Positions 1-10,703 of a stretch of DNA of 64,000 nt are shown in pieces (positions within the stretch are counted from its first letter, which is position 1; each line of letters opens with the position of its first letter). Position numbers and translations under genes: made by a program. The notes beneath the pieces are model-generated. The model was not told the DNA's origin. It searched no databases and saw nothing but the letters and a program-made list of their open reading frames with translations. The stretch is from Oscheius sp. JU75 (lineage: Eukaryota; Nematoda; Chromadorea; Rhabditida; Rhabditidae): the NCBI GenBank assembly GCA_037178855.1, contig JASJZC010000003.1, forward strand, positions 744,001-808,000, in the 5' to 3' direction.

Positions 1-79
1 GCGAAAAATCAAAGCACGGTATTTTCAACCTTATAAAATTGAGACACTTTCCATTTCCAAAAAGACATGGCTTACTCAC

Positions 80-627
80 CTCGTTGCCTCTCAGACGAGC
101 CTCTCCAATCATCGAAAAATCCCACTCGAATGAATCTCCGGCTGGGCAAAACTTGTTGGGACAGAGCCTTAAAATCTCTCCTTTTTTCTCGTACTCGAAT
201 CCCAGTACTTGAGCATTTTTCAGAATTGTGGATGTCAAGAACTGCGAGAGAACACCAGCTTTGGAGAAGATCTTAATAGTTTTCTATTATTAGGAAGAAA
301 CTATTCCCACTTTTACTTTCCCCTTCGGAGTTTCAATCTTTCGCACCTGTTCATACTCATCGGCAAATTTTTCCAAAACTTTGGTTCCTGGGACGATCTG
401 GAAAAAAGTTTTTGTTTTGAGGTCAAATCATCCGTATCAGGGTTGAATTTTCCCTTACCTCCTTATGGCTGTCGATTATTTCTTTGCATGTGAAATGGTG
501 TACTCTTTCACCCTTATTGATTTCCGAAATCAGTTTTACATCTAACTGATGCTTGTCTTTGTCCACTTTGCCTGGCATTTCTTCACCGGCCTTTAGAAGA
601 AAGTAGCCACAATCTTCGGGGTAGATT
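80..627 (-). CDS. Unnamed 'FGVTA/ALGGTD' family member, truncated by the window edge
   Basis: Three exons on the minus strand join in frame: 459-627 (donor GTAAG), 317-397 (after TTTTCCAG, donor GTAAAAG) and 80-271 (donor GTGAGT). The gene continues off the left edge. The 45-nt intron 272-316 contains three in-frame stops, so it must be spliced out. The protein aligns block by block with the complete family member at 19480-20981: HQLDVKLISEINKG matches HQLDEDLIREINSA, KVLEKF matches DILEKY, IFSKAGVLSQFL matches IFARGGALCDFL, and DFSMIGEARL matches DFTKIGEKRL. Exon phases are also the same. The first coding exon was not found; it should lie between about 700 and 1300. Function unknown. This copy and the one at 19.5 kb form a subgroup distinct from the 28-34 kb members. 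Confidence 0.7.
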
Positions 628-1310
628 CTGAAATGCCCAAAGTAATATCGGTGCACCTCAAACGACAACCATTCTTATCGCGGCCTTGATTTAAGCCCAT
701 TAGGGCATCCTTTGGAAAACGAGAAACCGTTTAGATTCAAGGCGACACAGAGACTGACAGACAGAGAGACTAAGGGAAGAGGGAGAAATGCTAGGTAGGC
801 TATTACGACAAGGAGAAAAAGGTTATCGAATGAGGATGAATATAGTTTGGCAGTTGTGACAGACAAAGAGACGCTGTTAAAAGTAGATGACAAGACAATG
901 ACAGAGAGATTGAGACGAGCCCAGCGGAAAGACAGTGAGAAATGACTGAGAGGCATAGAAATAGCAGTCAAAGATGGACACACTGAAAACCAACAGCAAA
1001 ATACGACTGAGAAACAAGGCGACAGGAAACCAGAAGAAAATAAAAAAATTTCCATCGGAGGTAGTTTGTGAAAGAAACAGACATACTAAAAAAAACAGAG
1101 TAGTCAACTATCGAAAGTGCAATGGTATCCTTTGAGAACTGTCTGTATGAGGCCGCAATCCAATCAAAAGTTACGTATTGTCTAAAAGATGTGAACTTAG
1201 GCGTCAAGTTTGGGGCAGCTTGAAAGTGATCCAGTATTTTGGAAGCTTGGGACGGCTGGTAAGGTATCCAATATTTGAGACAAACAGATGGGCATGGGTA
1301 TAATGCAGCA

Positions 1311-2118
1311 ATGGCCAAATGGATCTATGGAGGCAAACTTACATTCTGTTGGACATGTCGGTAAAGAAATGACTCGGTTTCTTATTTCACCTCTCCAGTA
1401 GGAGGGACCAAGGGAGAAATGCCGGTGAAATTGACCTATCTAGCTTGACTTTTGTCCGAAGTTTCGAAAGATTTCAAAACGATTTTTCCAGGGTTTCGAG
1501 GAAAACATCAAAGCTCTCAAAATTCACACGCTGTTATTCACACGCACTTTGCCAACCACGGAATTTACTCTTCAAGCGGGTATGTCAGTAAAAACTCACG
1601 GCTTTGTTCTGGGCATATCCATTGACATTGAAGGACGTCCTGCTTTTCAAAATGTTTCGACACGTGTCTACTAGCACGATATGAATTACTGAGGTCATTA
1701 AAAACAGATGTTTCTTTTAGCAAAGGAGCTGCAAAATCTTGAGAGCGTAATAGCAATTAAGACTCTGACAATGACCTGTGTAAGCTTCCCGTAAGCATTC
1801 TGTCTTTGCACTTTCGGAAACCAATGGAAACCTCTACGCTTCAAACGTAGCTTGCTTCCGTTTTTTTCGTCAGTCTACACTCAGCACTCTGTCTAAATAT
1901 AAGGCCCTTATCAGCAAGTATTCTCTATGAAAATCCCCCGCAGAGACAGACACTCATATTCAAGTTTCAGAAATCGCTAAAGACGGAGCATACACCTTCG
2001 ACGAGACTGACGACTTTGAAGAAGACGAGGCCCGAGCCGTTGCCCAACCACGCAGCAGAAACTTCCAGTTCCCAAGTACGAAGAGGCCGATGATAGTTAT
2101 ATGGAATTTTTGCAGTAG
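1311..2118 (+). CDS. Tentative multi-exon gene of unknown function
   Basis: Open coding-like segments lie on the plus strand between good splice signals. An ATG exon near 1311-1352 starts MAKWIYGGKL and has a GTAAAG donor. The segment 1489-1671 follows TTTTTCCAG and reads GFEENIKALK ... HGFVLGISIDIEGRP. The segment from about 1965 follows TTTCAG and reads IAKDGAYTFDETDDFEEDE, an acidic stretch, and one frame ends YMEFLQ at TAG 2116-2118. Phases can be reconciled if 1489-1671 splices at GTGTCT near 1662, but the full model is not secure. It would end 20 bp from the convergent GNAT gene. No family recognised. Confidence 0.3.
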
Positions 2119-2138
2119 AAAGGGTTCTTTTGAAATCT

Positions 2139-2899
2139 TCATTCCCTAATATCTTTGAACATGACTTTTACACCCTTGGCTTCATCTTGGATCTTTGAAA
2201 ACCATTCGTGTTCCTCGGGCTCGTAGATGCATTGATACCCTAACTTTTGAAGAACTGTCTGATTGGCGAAAGACATTGCATCTGAAGCGATTGCTTCTAT
2301 TCCGTCCGCCTGAAAATGGCTGTTTCTGTCTCTCTGTCTCTTTGTTTCGGAACTCACCCTCAATCTGACTTCATCGAACGACTCTGTCACCATCTTCTTC
2401 GCAATTCCTTTCTTCTGATGGCCTGGCAGAACAAAGACCACTTCCTGGTGAACTATTTTGTTGATTTTGGGGTCAATGAGTGACCAGAACTGTTCAGAAC
2501 ACTTTCCAAACAGGCCACACAGTTTCTGGACACAGCCAGGAAGAGGGAAGGCTTCTAAATTGAATGGTTCCCAGTCCAGTTTGCTGTCTCTATGAGCCAG
2601 AGAGACAGCATTCAGGGCAACAATCTGTCCAGTGGACTTCTCGACCACTTTGAGAGAATAGGGATAGTGAAGGCATTTTCCCATGAGCCATTCCAAAAGA
2701 GTGCGGGCATCGGGAGCTGTCATTCCCATCGCCTGAAGGGGGAAAATTGGAGGGTAAAAAGTACCAATTGAAAAAAATAGTGACTCACCACGGCGTGAGG
2801 CTCGATTTTGATAAATTCTGTAATTCCTAGATAGACAAAATCATCGTAGTCTTCCTTTGTAGCCGGAAGGAAGTCGTATTCGGCCAGCAGTTGAGCCAT
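2139..2899 (-). CDS. GNAT-type N-acetyltransferase
   Basis: Three exons (2789-2899, 2358-2732, 2139-2309) give an uninterrupted 218-residue protein, all joints phase 0 with GTGAGT donors. A GNAT fold is indicated by the acetyl-CoA loop HQKKGIAKKM after the beta strand HQEVVFVLPG (the Q-x-x-G-x-A type motif), followed about 35 residues later by ASDAMSFANQTVLQKLGY, the usual end of a GNAT domain where the substrate-proximal helix precedes a KLGY/KLGF turn. This layout resembles invertebrate arylalkylamine-type acetyltransferases, but the substrate cannot be read from sequence. It is probably cytosolic, with no signal peptide. The 48-nt intron 2310-2357 is free of stops, so retention would lengthen the protein rather than truncate it. 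Confidence 0.75.
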
Positions 2900-4929
2900 T
2901 TATGCCGGGGGACTAATGTGCTTGAGCAGATTGAAAAAGGGGAAGGATATTAATCATCGTGGAGAGCGCCGGCCCATAATAAAAAGTGACTGGGCCCTCT
3001 CTCGAAGGGCACACGTGCTGTTGACGGATTTTTCTATTAGCAGCAAGTGGTCATGGACACGTGAGAGAAGGGGGAGATTTCCCTCTGCACTGAATATATT
3101 TATAAGTTTTGATGAGGGATCGATGTACTAACACTGGGAGAGAAACAGAAAAACAGAGAGATAGAGAGACATGGATAGAGAGGCAAAGAGACAGAGAGAG
3201 TTTTCCTCGTTTCTGCCTTTCCCCAAGAAAACTTTTTGTTATTTTCGCACATTTGATCTTCACGACAGTGCGATAAATTTTGCCAATTGCGATCCGTCAA
3301 CCGTATAATCTTCAGCTAAAATATTTGATTGCTATCTGGAAAATATGGTCATGGTCTGAGAATCAGAGATCATCTTCCGTCTGGAAAGCGTGCTATTCAT
3401 ATACTTGAATAGAAGAACATTCCATTGTTTGCTTATTCAAAGCTCCGTCATTTATCGACTGTCATTGTTCTTTGTGGCTCCGTGTGGAACTTTTTAGGAT
3501 TGCTGACGCTGAGCGACAGTGAAATGACAGATTTGGGAAGTGACAGAATTACAGAGAAACAAAAATAGAAGGGCAGAACACTCTCCAGTTCCTAAGTGAC
3601 AGGGAAGGGAGACGATGTTTCAGTTGGCTGATACCATAACTGATCGGTATCTTTCCCTGAAAAAGTACAGACATTGCAGTTCCAATTGGCGTAATTGAAG
3701 CGTCAGCGGCGACATCAACTTTTTTTTAGAGGCTTCTCCGATCTGATCCCTAAAACCAGCTGACTTATTCTGCGTCATATAGTCTCTTATCGGCAGACGA
3801 TCGAACCGAGGAGTAAACCCCGTGTTCACTGGGTCGAAAACTGTTAAAATCGTGTTTCTTGGGCAGAGCTTACACACATATTGGATTAGGGATTTGCGCC
3901 ATTTGGATGACGTGCGAGGACTTGATTTTTGAAGCATTGGTGATCAGAACACAGAAATAGGAAGATCAGAAGAATTCACTGTCACTGTAACACACTTTCA
4001 AAGCACCCTTTAGACTGGACGCCCTCATAGCACTCGTTAATTGGCTGCTTTCCATGTTGATCGAACAAGTGACTATCCTGTTCAATCAATCCCTCCGCGA
4101 AATAGAAAGTCTGCCCGTGAGACAATTGCAATTGGATATTATCAGAGGCAAAAAAGTGGTCAGGCTGGACGGGGACTGGGACTATACAGGCTCATAAACA
4201 GTCCCATTGTCAACGTTTGTCAGACGATTTGACGCGGCTCCTTCTAGCTATGAAAAATGGCTTGGCAGTCTCTGTTCTATACTTTTTTTAAACAGTTAGT
4301 CGGTGCTGGATCTCATTCTGACTAATAAAAACCACACTTCCTTTTCTCTGCGCTTCACAACGGGGGTCTGAACCAGAAAAACTTGTCCAATTGAGATTGG
4401 CAGTAATGCCAAGCTGGTAGTTTATGGTTCACTGTCTCTCTGTCTCTATGTCCCTCTGTCTCTCTGTCTCTATGTCCCTCTGTCTCTCTCTTTCCGTCCA
4501 CTGATACTTTTGGCATATGGTCTGCAATTAGTCACAGACCAACTAGCCTAGCCCGATCCCAATCTCGGCTTCTTTCTCCCAAATTGTCTGTTAGTCAATC
4601 GACCGTGACTCGTATATAAGATAACCGTTGCTCAAACTGAAACCTTTTTTGTCTACTTTAGTCTCCCTGTCCTCTTCTTACTGCCCTTTAAAGTTCCGGA
4701 AGCTTATCCGAATCTGCCATCTGGCGGCCGCTAGAAAAACTGTTTATCTCCTCCTTCTTCTTTTAAAAAGCTGAGAGAGAAAGTGCGACGGTCTATATAA
4801 GTAGACAGCCAGGTTCAAGTTCTCTTTCACTTGAAATTTACATGCCAGTCGACTGAACTCTTTCTCATGGTTTCCTTTTTTTTCTAATTCATTTGGACAT
4901 AAAACTGACAAGCTCTGCTCTTTCAGTCC
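2900..4929. other. Intergenic, no supported gene
   Basis: Two kilobases without a convincing gene. Open frames here (for example 3620-3937 minus) lack splice signals, recognisable motifs and paralogues. There is a (TCTCTG)n tract at about 4432-4495 and a GACAGAGAG tract at about 3140-3200. Confidence 0.5.
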
Positions 4930-4995
4930 AGCTACCATGACAGGGGCAACGCTCTCCCAGAGACGCATCTCCCAATCTGACTCGATCTAATTGAC
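4930..4995. repeat. Short dispersed repeat, second copy near 49015-49080
   Basis: The stretch beginning TGACAGGGGCAACGCTCTC has a diverged partner at about 49020 beginning TGACAGGAGCAACGTTCTC. Similarity continues for about 60 bp. Both lie in non-coding DNA. Class unknown. Confidence 0.4.
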
Positions 4996-5185
4996 TTGCC
5001 AACAGTTGTCACTAATTGCTGTCATAAACTAACTGTGACCAATTGACAATAAGGACTTCAGTCAGACAGCCACGGACGGGAACACAATGAGATCGAGTGA
5101 CCACATTTTGACAGGAAACGGATTGACAGGTGACCCTGTCTTGGCAGTAAATCTTCACTATCTAAAAGTTTCTGTGACGAGTTCT

Positions 5186-5400
5186 GTTTTGATAATTGTT
5201 TGTCTGTTTGTCCGTGGCCACAAAACAGAAGCGAACCAATTATGCCCAGAAGCAGTGATTCAAAAACAATTATTGCCTATATTGGATGCTCTAGAACTTG
5301 GCTTTGTCCCAACGAAGCCACTGGAAATCTTTTGTTACTACAAAGCGGCGCAGCCGCCAATTCAAACTGTAAGCAAAGGACGGCGATGGCGTCAGAGGCC
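5186..5400 (+). repeat. Dispersed repeat A (about 200 bp), partner at 17935-18180
   Basis: Both copies share CACAAAACAGAAGCGAACCA / CACGAAACAGAAGCGAACCA, then ACTACAAAGCGGCGCAGCCG / ACTACGAAGCGGCGCAGCCG, separated by similar spacing. The GCGGCGCAGCCGCC core is palindromic. A short frame crosses the element but is not conserved between copies, so I treat this as non-coding mobile or repeat DNA. Confidence 0.6.
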
Positions 5401-5671
5401 ACTGGTGCACGGTGTACAGCTCGGACATGTTGGAGACAAAGGATGACTTCCCATTCTTACAGATATCTAACGTACCATAAGATGCTCTTTTTCTGTCTCT
5501 TCCCTAGTCAATACCATGCTTGTCCTTTTCCAGTTCACCCATTCCCTTCACGGTCAAATTGACTTGGTGTGTGAGAGAAAGACCTGATGTTACAGAGCGC
5601 GCAATAGCCCGTGGGCTGTGAGAGAGATTGAGAGGGAGGCGACGAGTTCTTTGACCAGATTCGACACAAAG

Positions 5672-8600
5672 ATGCATCGGTGGCTGCTGCAGGTAGCTTC
5701 CCTTCTGTTCCTGTCAATTCAAGTGACTTCGGCAGCCTCTTGTGGAACCTCAGCCATCCCTTTTTCTTTGGAGGTGAGTCAAGTGGCCAGACTGGTACTG
5801 GTTCAGATCCTTCCTGACCTCTCGACAGTTCTGGGCTGTGCTAGACCGAGGACAGGCTGCTATGGATGGGAAGCATTGACTGGAGATCCTGCCAGTAGGG
5901 ATGAGCAGTTTCAGACGCGAGTCAACTGAAGTTTACTGATGAGAGATAGGAGTTTAGGGGTCCCACTGGTCAACCTGATGGGTTCATGAGAACTGGAGAT
6001 TCCAGAATCTTGCCCTTCCTTCAGCAACAGCCACAAACTTCGGTAAGTGTTCAAGAGACGGTGACTGGGTGTTCCAACAAAGCTACCGTGCCTATTTTTC
6101 ATCCTCTAGACAGCAGTTCTCAGCTTTGTAATGTATTGCAAAGTTGTAGCGCATGACAAAATCTACAAGTTTGCAGCGCATGAGAGAGCCGAAAACCCAC
6201 GTTTTGTACCTGTTACAGCTACAACGCGTCGTTTTCAAGCCAAAATTATCACTGCATTTTCATTGCGGCGCGTGTTTCGGGCTCAAAACTAACTTTTTCA
6301 AGGTTTTGAAGCTCTGCAAAGTTGTAGCCCTAATCAAACTGAACAACTCTGCAGAGCATCGCAACGCTGGAAAACCACTTCTTGAACCCGAAAAGAGTTA
6401 TTTAGTTTTAGTACTCGGCTCGGTCGCCCGTACCATCTCCTCTCAGTCTGTTCCCTGTATTAGGAGTGCTTTAGTCAGCTTTAGAGCCGATGGGGGGGTT
6501 CTTGCGGTACCCTCAGATCATGATCGTCGTAGAACGAGTCTAACGAAGTAGCTTCGAGAGTGGTCCAGGGATAAATACTGCGTTTTGGAGAAAACAGGGC
6601 TCCGGCCTGGCTTGTTGTCAAATCAGAGGCCTTTTTTCTTGCGGTGTTTTATCTTCCAAAGGTTTGTCTCTGCTGAATCTCTGCTTACGTAACGCTGGCG
6701 CTAATGTCCGTGAGAGAAGATTAGCTGCCACTGTCTCCTAGTTGGAACAGGGCTCTTGCGACCGGTTTCGCTTTGGGAGGTTTCTAATTTTCGGAGAGGG
6801 TCTCACCTAACTTATGCGATTATAAATAGTGGTGGGATCTCTCTCGAAAAAAACAGTCTCAAAAACAGTCGCGCTCCTTTTAATAGCACTCGAAACTTGA
6901 ATTGGTCACTTATACCCATTGGCGGGAAGGTCTTAAAACGAGGAGAGGCTTGGGTAACAGATCGAAGATTGTCACCTTATCAAAAAGTTCTGTATCTTCA
7001 GGTATGCATGACTGGGGGCTTCGGAGCCTGTCAACAAGACCAATGGGTTGGTGGGCTGTTCCGTCAGCCAGACGGAGGGTACGGTGTCTTCTCATTTCAA
7101 TTCAAAGGTGTATTCAGAATTTCAATGACATGCTGTACCTACCCTCCCCTTTTTAACTCTGAAGACAGGGGAACTGCCTCTCTGCACCGAGGTGAAATCT
7201 TCATTGGGGGAGAGATGGATCAGAACACATTTGACTACGTCCAGAACGTGGCAGAGGTTCGAGGTGCTGATGGACAAGTCGACCACTATGATGTCCATGT
7301 GAGGAGGTTCAGCTGTGTCCCGCCGCAGCCTCTGCCTACGCCTGAACAGTTGACAGCAATGGCTCCACCTCCGGTTCAGCCTGTTTATCAGCCGCCGGCA
7401 CCTGTGGTGAGTTCTGAGAGAGATGTTAAGACAAAGGGACAGCAAAACAGAGAGAATGAGAGATAGAACTTCCAATCCAATCCCCTCTTTCAGCCTCAAG
7501 CAGCCTATGGAGGAAGCAACTATTACGTGAGTCTTAAACGAGTCTTTTTGTCATTCCAAGCACTGTCAGACCGATCTCTGTCACGTCCGCTTGGCAATCT
7601 TTCCGAAAATCTGACAGTCAACAGGTGTCAGAACATCGTTTCGGCTAGTGGGGGCCCAGATGGATCCAGAGATAGGGATAGGCAAAAAGGCTGTGTTACA
7701 TGCTTTCGATTTATAGGGCAAAGCAGAGATGCATGGGACAGATACAGAGCGACAAAGGGACAGAGTCACAAAGAGACATGGTGACAGATTCTTCCACCTA
7801 ACCTGTACAAATCCACCCGGTTTTTCTCCGAGATCAAAAGTTCACCTAGCCCTCTCCACTAACTCGAGACCAGTCGGCTTCTGACGCAACTGCAGCCTAA
7901 TTGAGCTTGACCAACGGATCAAACTACTTACAGCTTTCAGTATCCCGCCGGAACTGGTGGCTATTCCCAGATGCAATGTTTTGCTACTGACTCTACAGTA
8001 AGACTACAAACTGGTGAGGTGGTTAGAATGGATGAACTGGACATGAACTCATGGATCAAGAGTCCCAATTGGAATAATGGAGTCAAGATTAATGTTCCAC
8101 TGAGTGGATGGATTCATAGGGAGCCGGAAGAAGAGGCGGAGTTTTTGGTGTGAGTAGGAGACAGAGATAGTCCCATCATCTTTTAGGATCCGCACCGAGT
8201 CAGGCAAGCAGCTCAAGATCACCCATGACCACTACATCCACCGTGCCGACTGTAATCTGAACGGGTCTACCCCCTCAACCAAGCAGATCATTGCCGGAGA
8301 GCTGACTGTCGGAGACTGTCTCATGGAAGAGACCGAGGGGACAGAGAGTCTCTCAGTCATTCCTATCGTCTCCATTGACACGATCATGGAAAAGGGCATC
8401 TATGCCCCTTTGTCTGACAAGGGAAACGTAGGATTCAGACAGAAACTTGACCATTAGTCTTTCAGCTCATGGTCGACGGAATCGCTGTTTCTTGTCACTC
8501 CCAGTACGAAGACAACACTCTCATCCAGACCTTCCTCTCGGTACTCTTGACTCTCTCTGCTTATTTTATAGTTATCTTTCAGAAAATTATCACTTGCAAG

Positions 8601-8699
8601 GATGACGACCGTTCTGTTCGTTGCAATTTTGAGAAGTCATACGTCGAACTTCTAATCCAGATGATGAGACTTGTGGTGCCAACCAGTGGATTCTTTTAG
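5672..8699 (+). CDS. Warthog-type hedgehog-related protein (Wart domain + Hint domain)
   Basis: A secreted hedgehog-like protein. Hint domains of this class cleave the precursor and release the N-terminal signalling part. Nine exons fit in phase: 5672-5773, 5807-5920, 5950-6042, 7002-7406, 7494-7526, 7941-8149, 8187-8427, 8466-8540, 8583-8699, giving about 462 residues. Exon 1 is a signal peptide followed by SCGTSAIPFSLE. The Wart domain follows with VLGCARPRTGCYGW, QPDGFMR, QDQWVGGLF, CCTYPPL, SEDRGTASL, FIGGEMD and VRRFSCVPP. A proline-rich linker leads to the Hint domain, which starts MQCFATDSTVRLQTGE (nucleophile Cys) and has ITHDHYIHRAD (the TxxH block). Intron 5774-5806 is only 33 nt, and the GTCAAC donor at 5921 is weak. 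Intron 6043-7001 holds a dispersed repeat. The subtype (wrt paralogue) cannot be assigned. Confidence 0.88.
6121..6600 (+). repeat. Dispersed repeat B inside a Warthog intron
   Basis: About 470 bp that recurs at 44520-44990 and, in part, at 54165-54385. The best-conserved blocks are TTCTGCAAAGTTGTAGCC-like units, GAGTTATTTAGTTTT, CTCGGTCGCCCGTACCATC, and GTAGAACGAGTCTAACGAAG followed by TAGCTTCGAGAGTGGTC. No protein-coding potential is shared between copies. The last block can fold (CTTCG loops), so an RNA-derived element is possible, but I recognise no snRNA, 5S, SL or tRNA signature. Confidence 0.65.
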
Positions 8700-9639
8700 A
8701 TCTACCCATATTACTTTGTGAAAAATTGACGGGCTTTAAGCGAGTTACCGTATACATTGTTTCAAAAACAGTCTTTCAACTATTTTATATTTAACCTATT
8801 TATTATTGACGAACATGAACTGTATTTATTGGTAGCGCATGAGAGACAGGGAGACAGAGAGCTAGAATTTTTGGATATGGTGTACAATTGCCCAATGGAG
8901 TATACGTGACCCGGGAACGCCTGAATTTCAGAACACTCGGCAAGGGAGACGCCGTTTACTCTTATTTCCTATCGTTTTCAATTCTTCCTCTCCTTTTACA
9001 AGTGTTGTAATTTTCAGATTCATAAATGGTCTTTAAATTGGATTTCTACACTTTTTCATGGAAAGAGGTAGTGAGGCCCTTCAAGATATTCATTTCTCCC
9101 AAACTATATTAGAGTCCAGACATTTCCAGGCGGATACCGGAGGAATGTTCTGGGGAACCCTGCTAAGGATTGTATCCACGAATGTTTTCTTGCGAGATGA
9201 GAGAGATGAACAGTGAGAACAGAGCGCTTGTTTTTCGGTATAAGGCAGACATAGAGACAGAGAAATATCGATTTAGAGTCCAAGACTCTCTAGAACGCCG
9301 CCGAAGAGATCGAAGTTTATTACAGTTCAGGGAGTAAATTAGTTTAAGTCTTGTATTTTTCAGGGATGCTCGTGACAATGAAAGTAAAACTAACTCGGGA
9401 ACGGATCACGGTTCTAATGCGGTTCTGATGAAAAAGATACTGAAAGTATCTGTTACTATCTCTTTACAGCGCCTCGTCTTCTTGAAAGGATCACGGTTCT
9501 GATGCAATTAAGGTTCGTCTGACTTGTAATGGGAGACGCATCGCAGTCCCGTCGATCGCAGTATTTACTGAAGAAGACATCAATCAATTCGAACGTCATC
9601 TGCATGACAATCCCCTTTTCTAAATACCAGTCGGCTTCG
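8700..9639. other. Intergenic, no supported gene
   Basis: AT-rich 3' flank of the Warthog gene followed by unremarkable sequence. GGATCACGGTTCTGATGC-type phrases occur twice at about 9402-9430 and 9487-9505, a small local duplication. CGGCTTCGCCGCC at about 9631 belongs to the following repeat. Confidence 0.4.
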
Positions 9640-10020
9640 CCGCCTTGTCGGTGATTTTATTGAGCAAGGAATAAAAAGTCTCCAAGAAGCAAAAGGAATA
9701 ACTTTCTTTTACAATTGAAGCAATCAAAACTAACTTTTAACTCAAAAAAGTTTCTTCTTGTATTAGTATTTCTTGTATTACCTTGACATAGTCAAACAGT
9801 TCAAAAGATCCGAAAAGTTCAGTCGCTTACAATATTGGCGGAGCGACTCACTGTCAGTGCTAATTTTGTAACTTGAACTGTCCTGAATTGTCTTGTCAAC
9901 TCTAATCTAGGATAATACTTAACAGAAAAGTTCACAAACATTGTCAAGTGTTATCCCAGATTAGAGTTGACCTGTATCGCAGACGGATGCCTCTTGTAAA
10001 TTGTAAAGGTAGGATACCTC
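9640..10020 (-). repeat. Hairpin-bearing dispersed repeat C (full-length copy)
   Basis: Reverse-complement partner of 62585-62960. Shared landmarks in order (minus strand here): GTAGGATAC with TTTACAATTTACAAGAGGC, a hairpin made of CTAATCTGGGATAACACTTGAC and its inverted partner, TTGACAAGACAATTCAGGACAG, a GAGTCGCTCCGCCA block, and a tail with CAAAAGTTATTCC-like sequence. The internal hairpin arms are about 20 bp and separated by about 20 bp. It looks like a non-autonomous transposon or foldback element. Partial copies occur at 28868-28960, 31800-31930, 49181-49330, 57555-57650 and 59870-60025. Confidence 0.7.
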
Positions 10021-10118
10021 AATTTAAAGTGGACTACCTCCCAACATCTACTAGAGGGCAAGAACATATATTCCCTCTAGTCGTAGACTGGACAACCGAC
10101 TAGCAGTATTCGTCTATC

Positions 10119-10560
10119 ATGCTGAGCCTCCGGATAGGGACCCTAAATTGTCGAGCTCTACGGACAGATGCTCGTTTGGCCGAACTCGATACAGACTTGA
10201 TACCATACATTGTCTACTCCACTCAGGATACGTCAATTTCTTGGTCAATAAACGAGGAACAAGCTGCTCAGCCTTCCGCGTCATCATAAGTCGCGTAGCA
10301 ATACTCGATGTCCAAACTTCTGCCGGAACAGTAAGAATAGTCCAAGTCTATGGCCCCACGTCGACCAGCTCCGATGAAGATTACAAAAACTTCTTGGCAA
10401 GCGTCAACGAAAGTTTGAATTACCGACAATTACGTCGTGTTCGGCTTCCGGGGGAACGTCGGTTTTTCAAACTTGTAGTTTGAGACTTTAATGTCAAAGT
10501 TGGAAGTGGAGAAGACGACGAGACATTGGTCGGGGGGGGGGGGTCAAAGGTCAACTGCTA
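10119..10560 (+). mobile_element. RTE-like LINE endonuclease remnant
   Basis: The frame at 10119 begins MLSLRIGTLNCRALRTDARL, the start typical of APE-type endonucleases of non-LTR retrotransposons. A second frame carries VRIVQVYGPTSTSSDEDYK, and near 10475-10500 a third carries DFNVKVGSG, the counterpart of the GDFNAKVG catalytic block. The frames are broken by frameshifts and no reverse transcriptase follows, so this is a truncated dead copy. It lies between repeat C and the 3' end of the 10.7-kb gene. Confidence 0.75.
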
Positions 10561-10703
10561 GCAGAGTTTTGCTCCGAAAACGGAAAACGGGAGTCAGAGA
10601 ATTGTAACGTATGGCTGTGGGAGTAGGGTAAAGCGAACTGATAACGGAACAACAGTAGGCCGATGAGATGCTCTCTGTCACTGTCCAATACAATTTATCG
10701 AGA

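Noticed and set aside
675..1318. Several overlapping minus-strand frames (for example 968-1318)
   Set aside because: They run through GACAGAG-type tracts, lack consistent splice signals, and match none of the family members even though the missing first exon of the 80-627 gene should lie here.
3620..3937. 105-codon minus-strand frame
   Set aside because: No signal peptide, motif, paralogue or splice context; composition is unremarkable.
4744..4968. 74-codon minus-strand frame
   Set aside because: It covers a dispersed repeat whose second copy (49 kb) does not keep the frame.
5087..5562. Two overlapping 119-120 codon frames
   Set aside because: They lie in dispersed repeat A; the second copy at 17.9 kb has a different frame structure.
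6121..6600. Repeat B as an snRNA, SL RNA or 5S gene
   Set aside because: Compared with the known conserved segments of U1-U6, SL RNA and 5S from memory of their signatures and found no match; left as an unclassified repeat.
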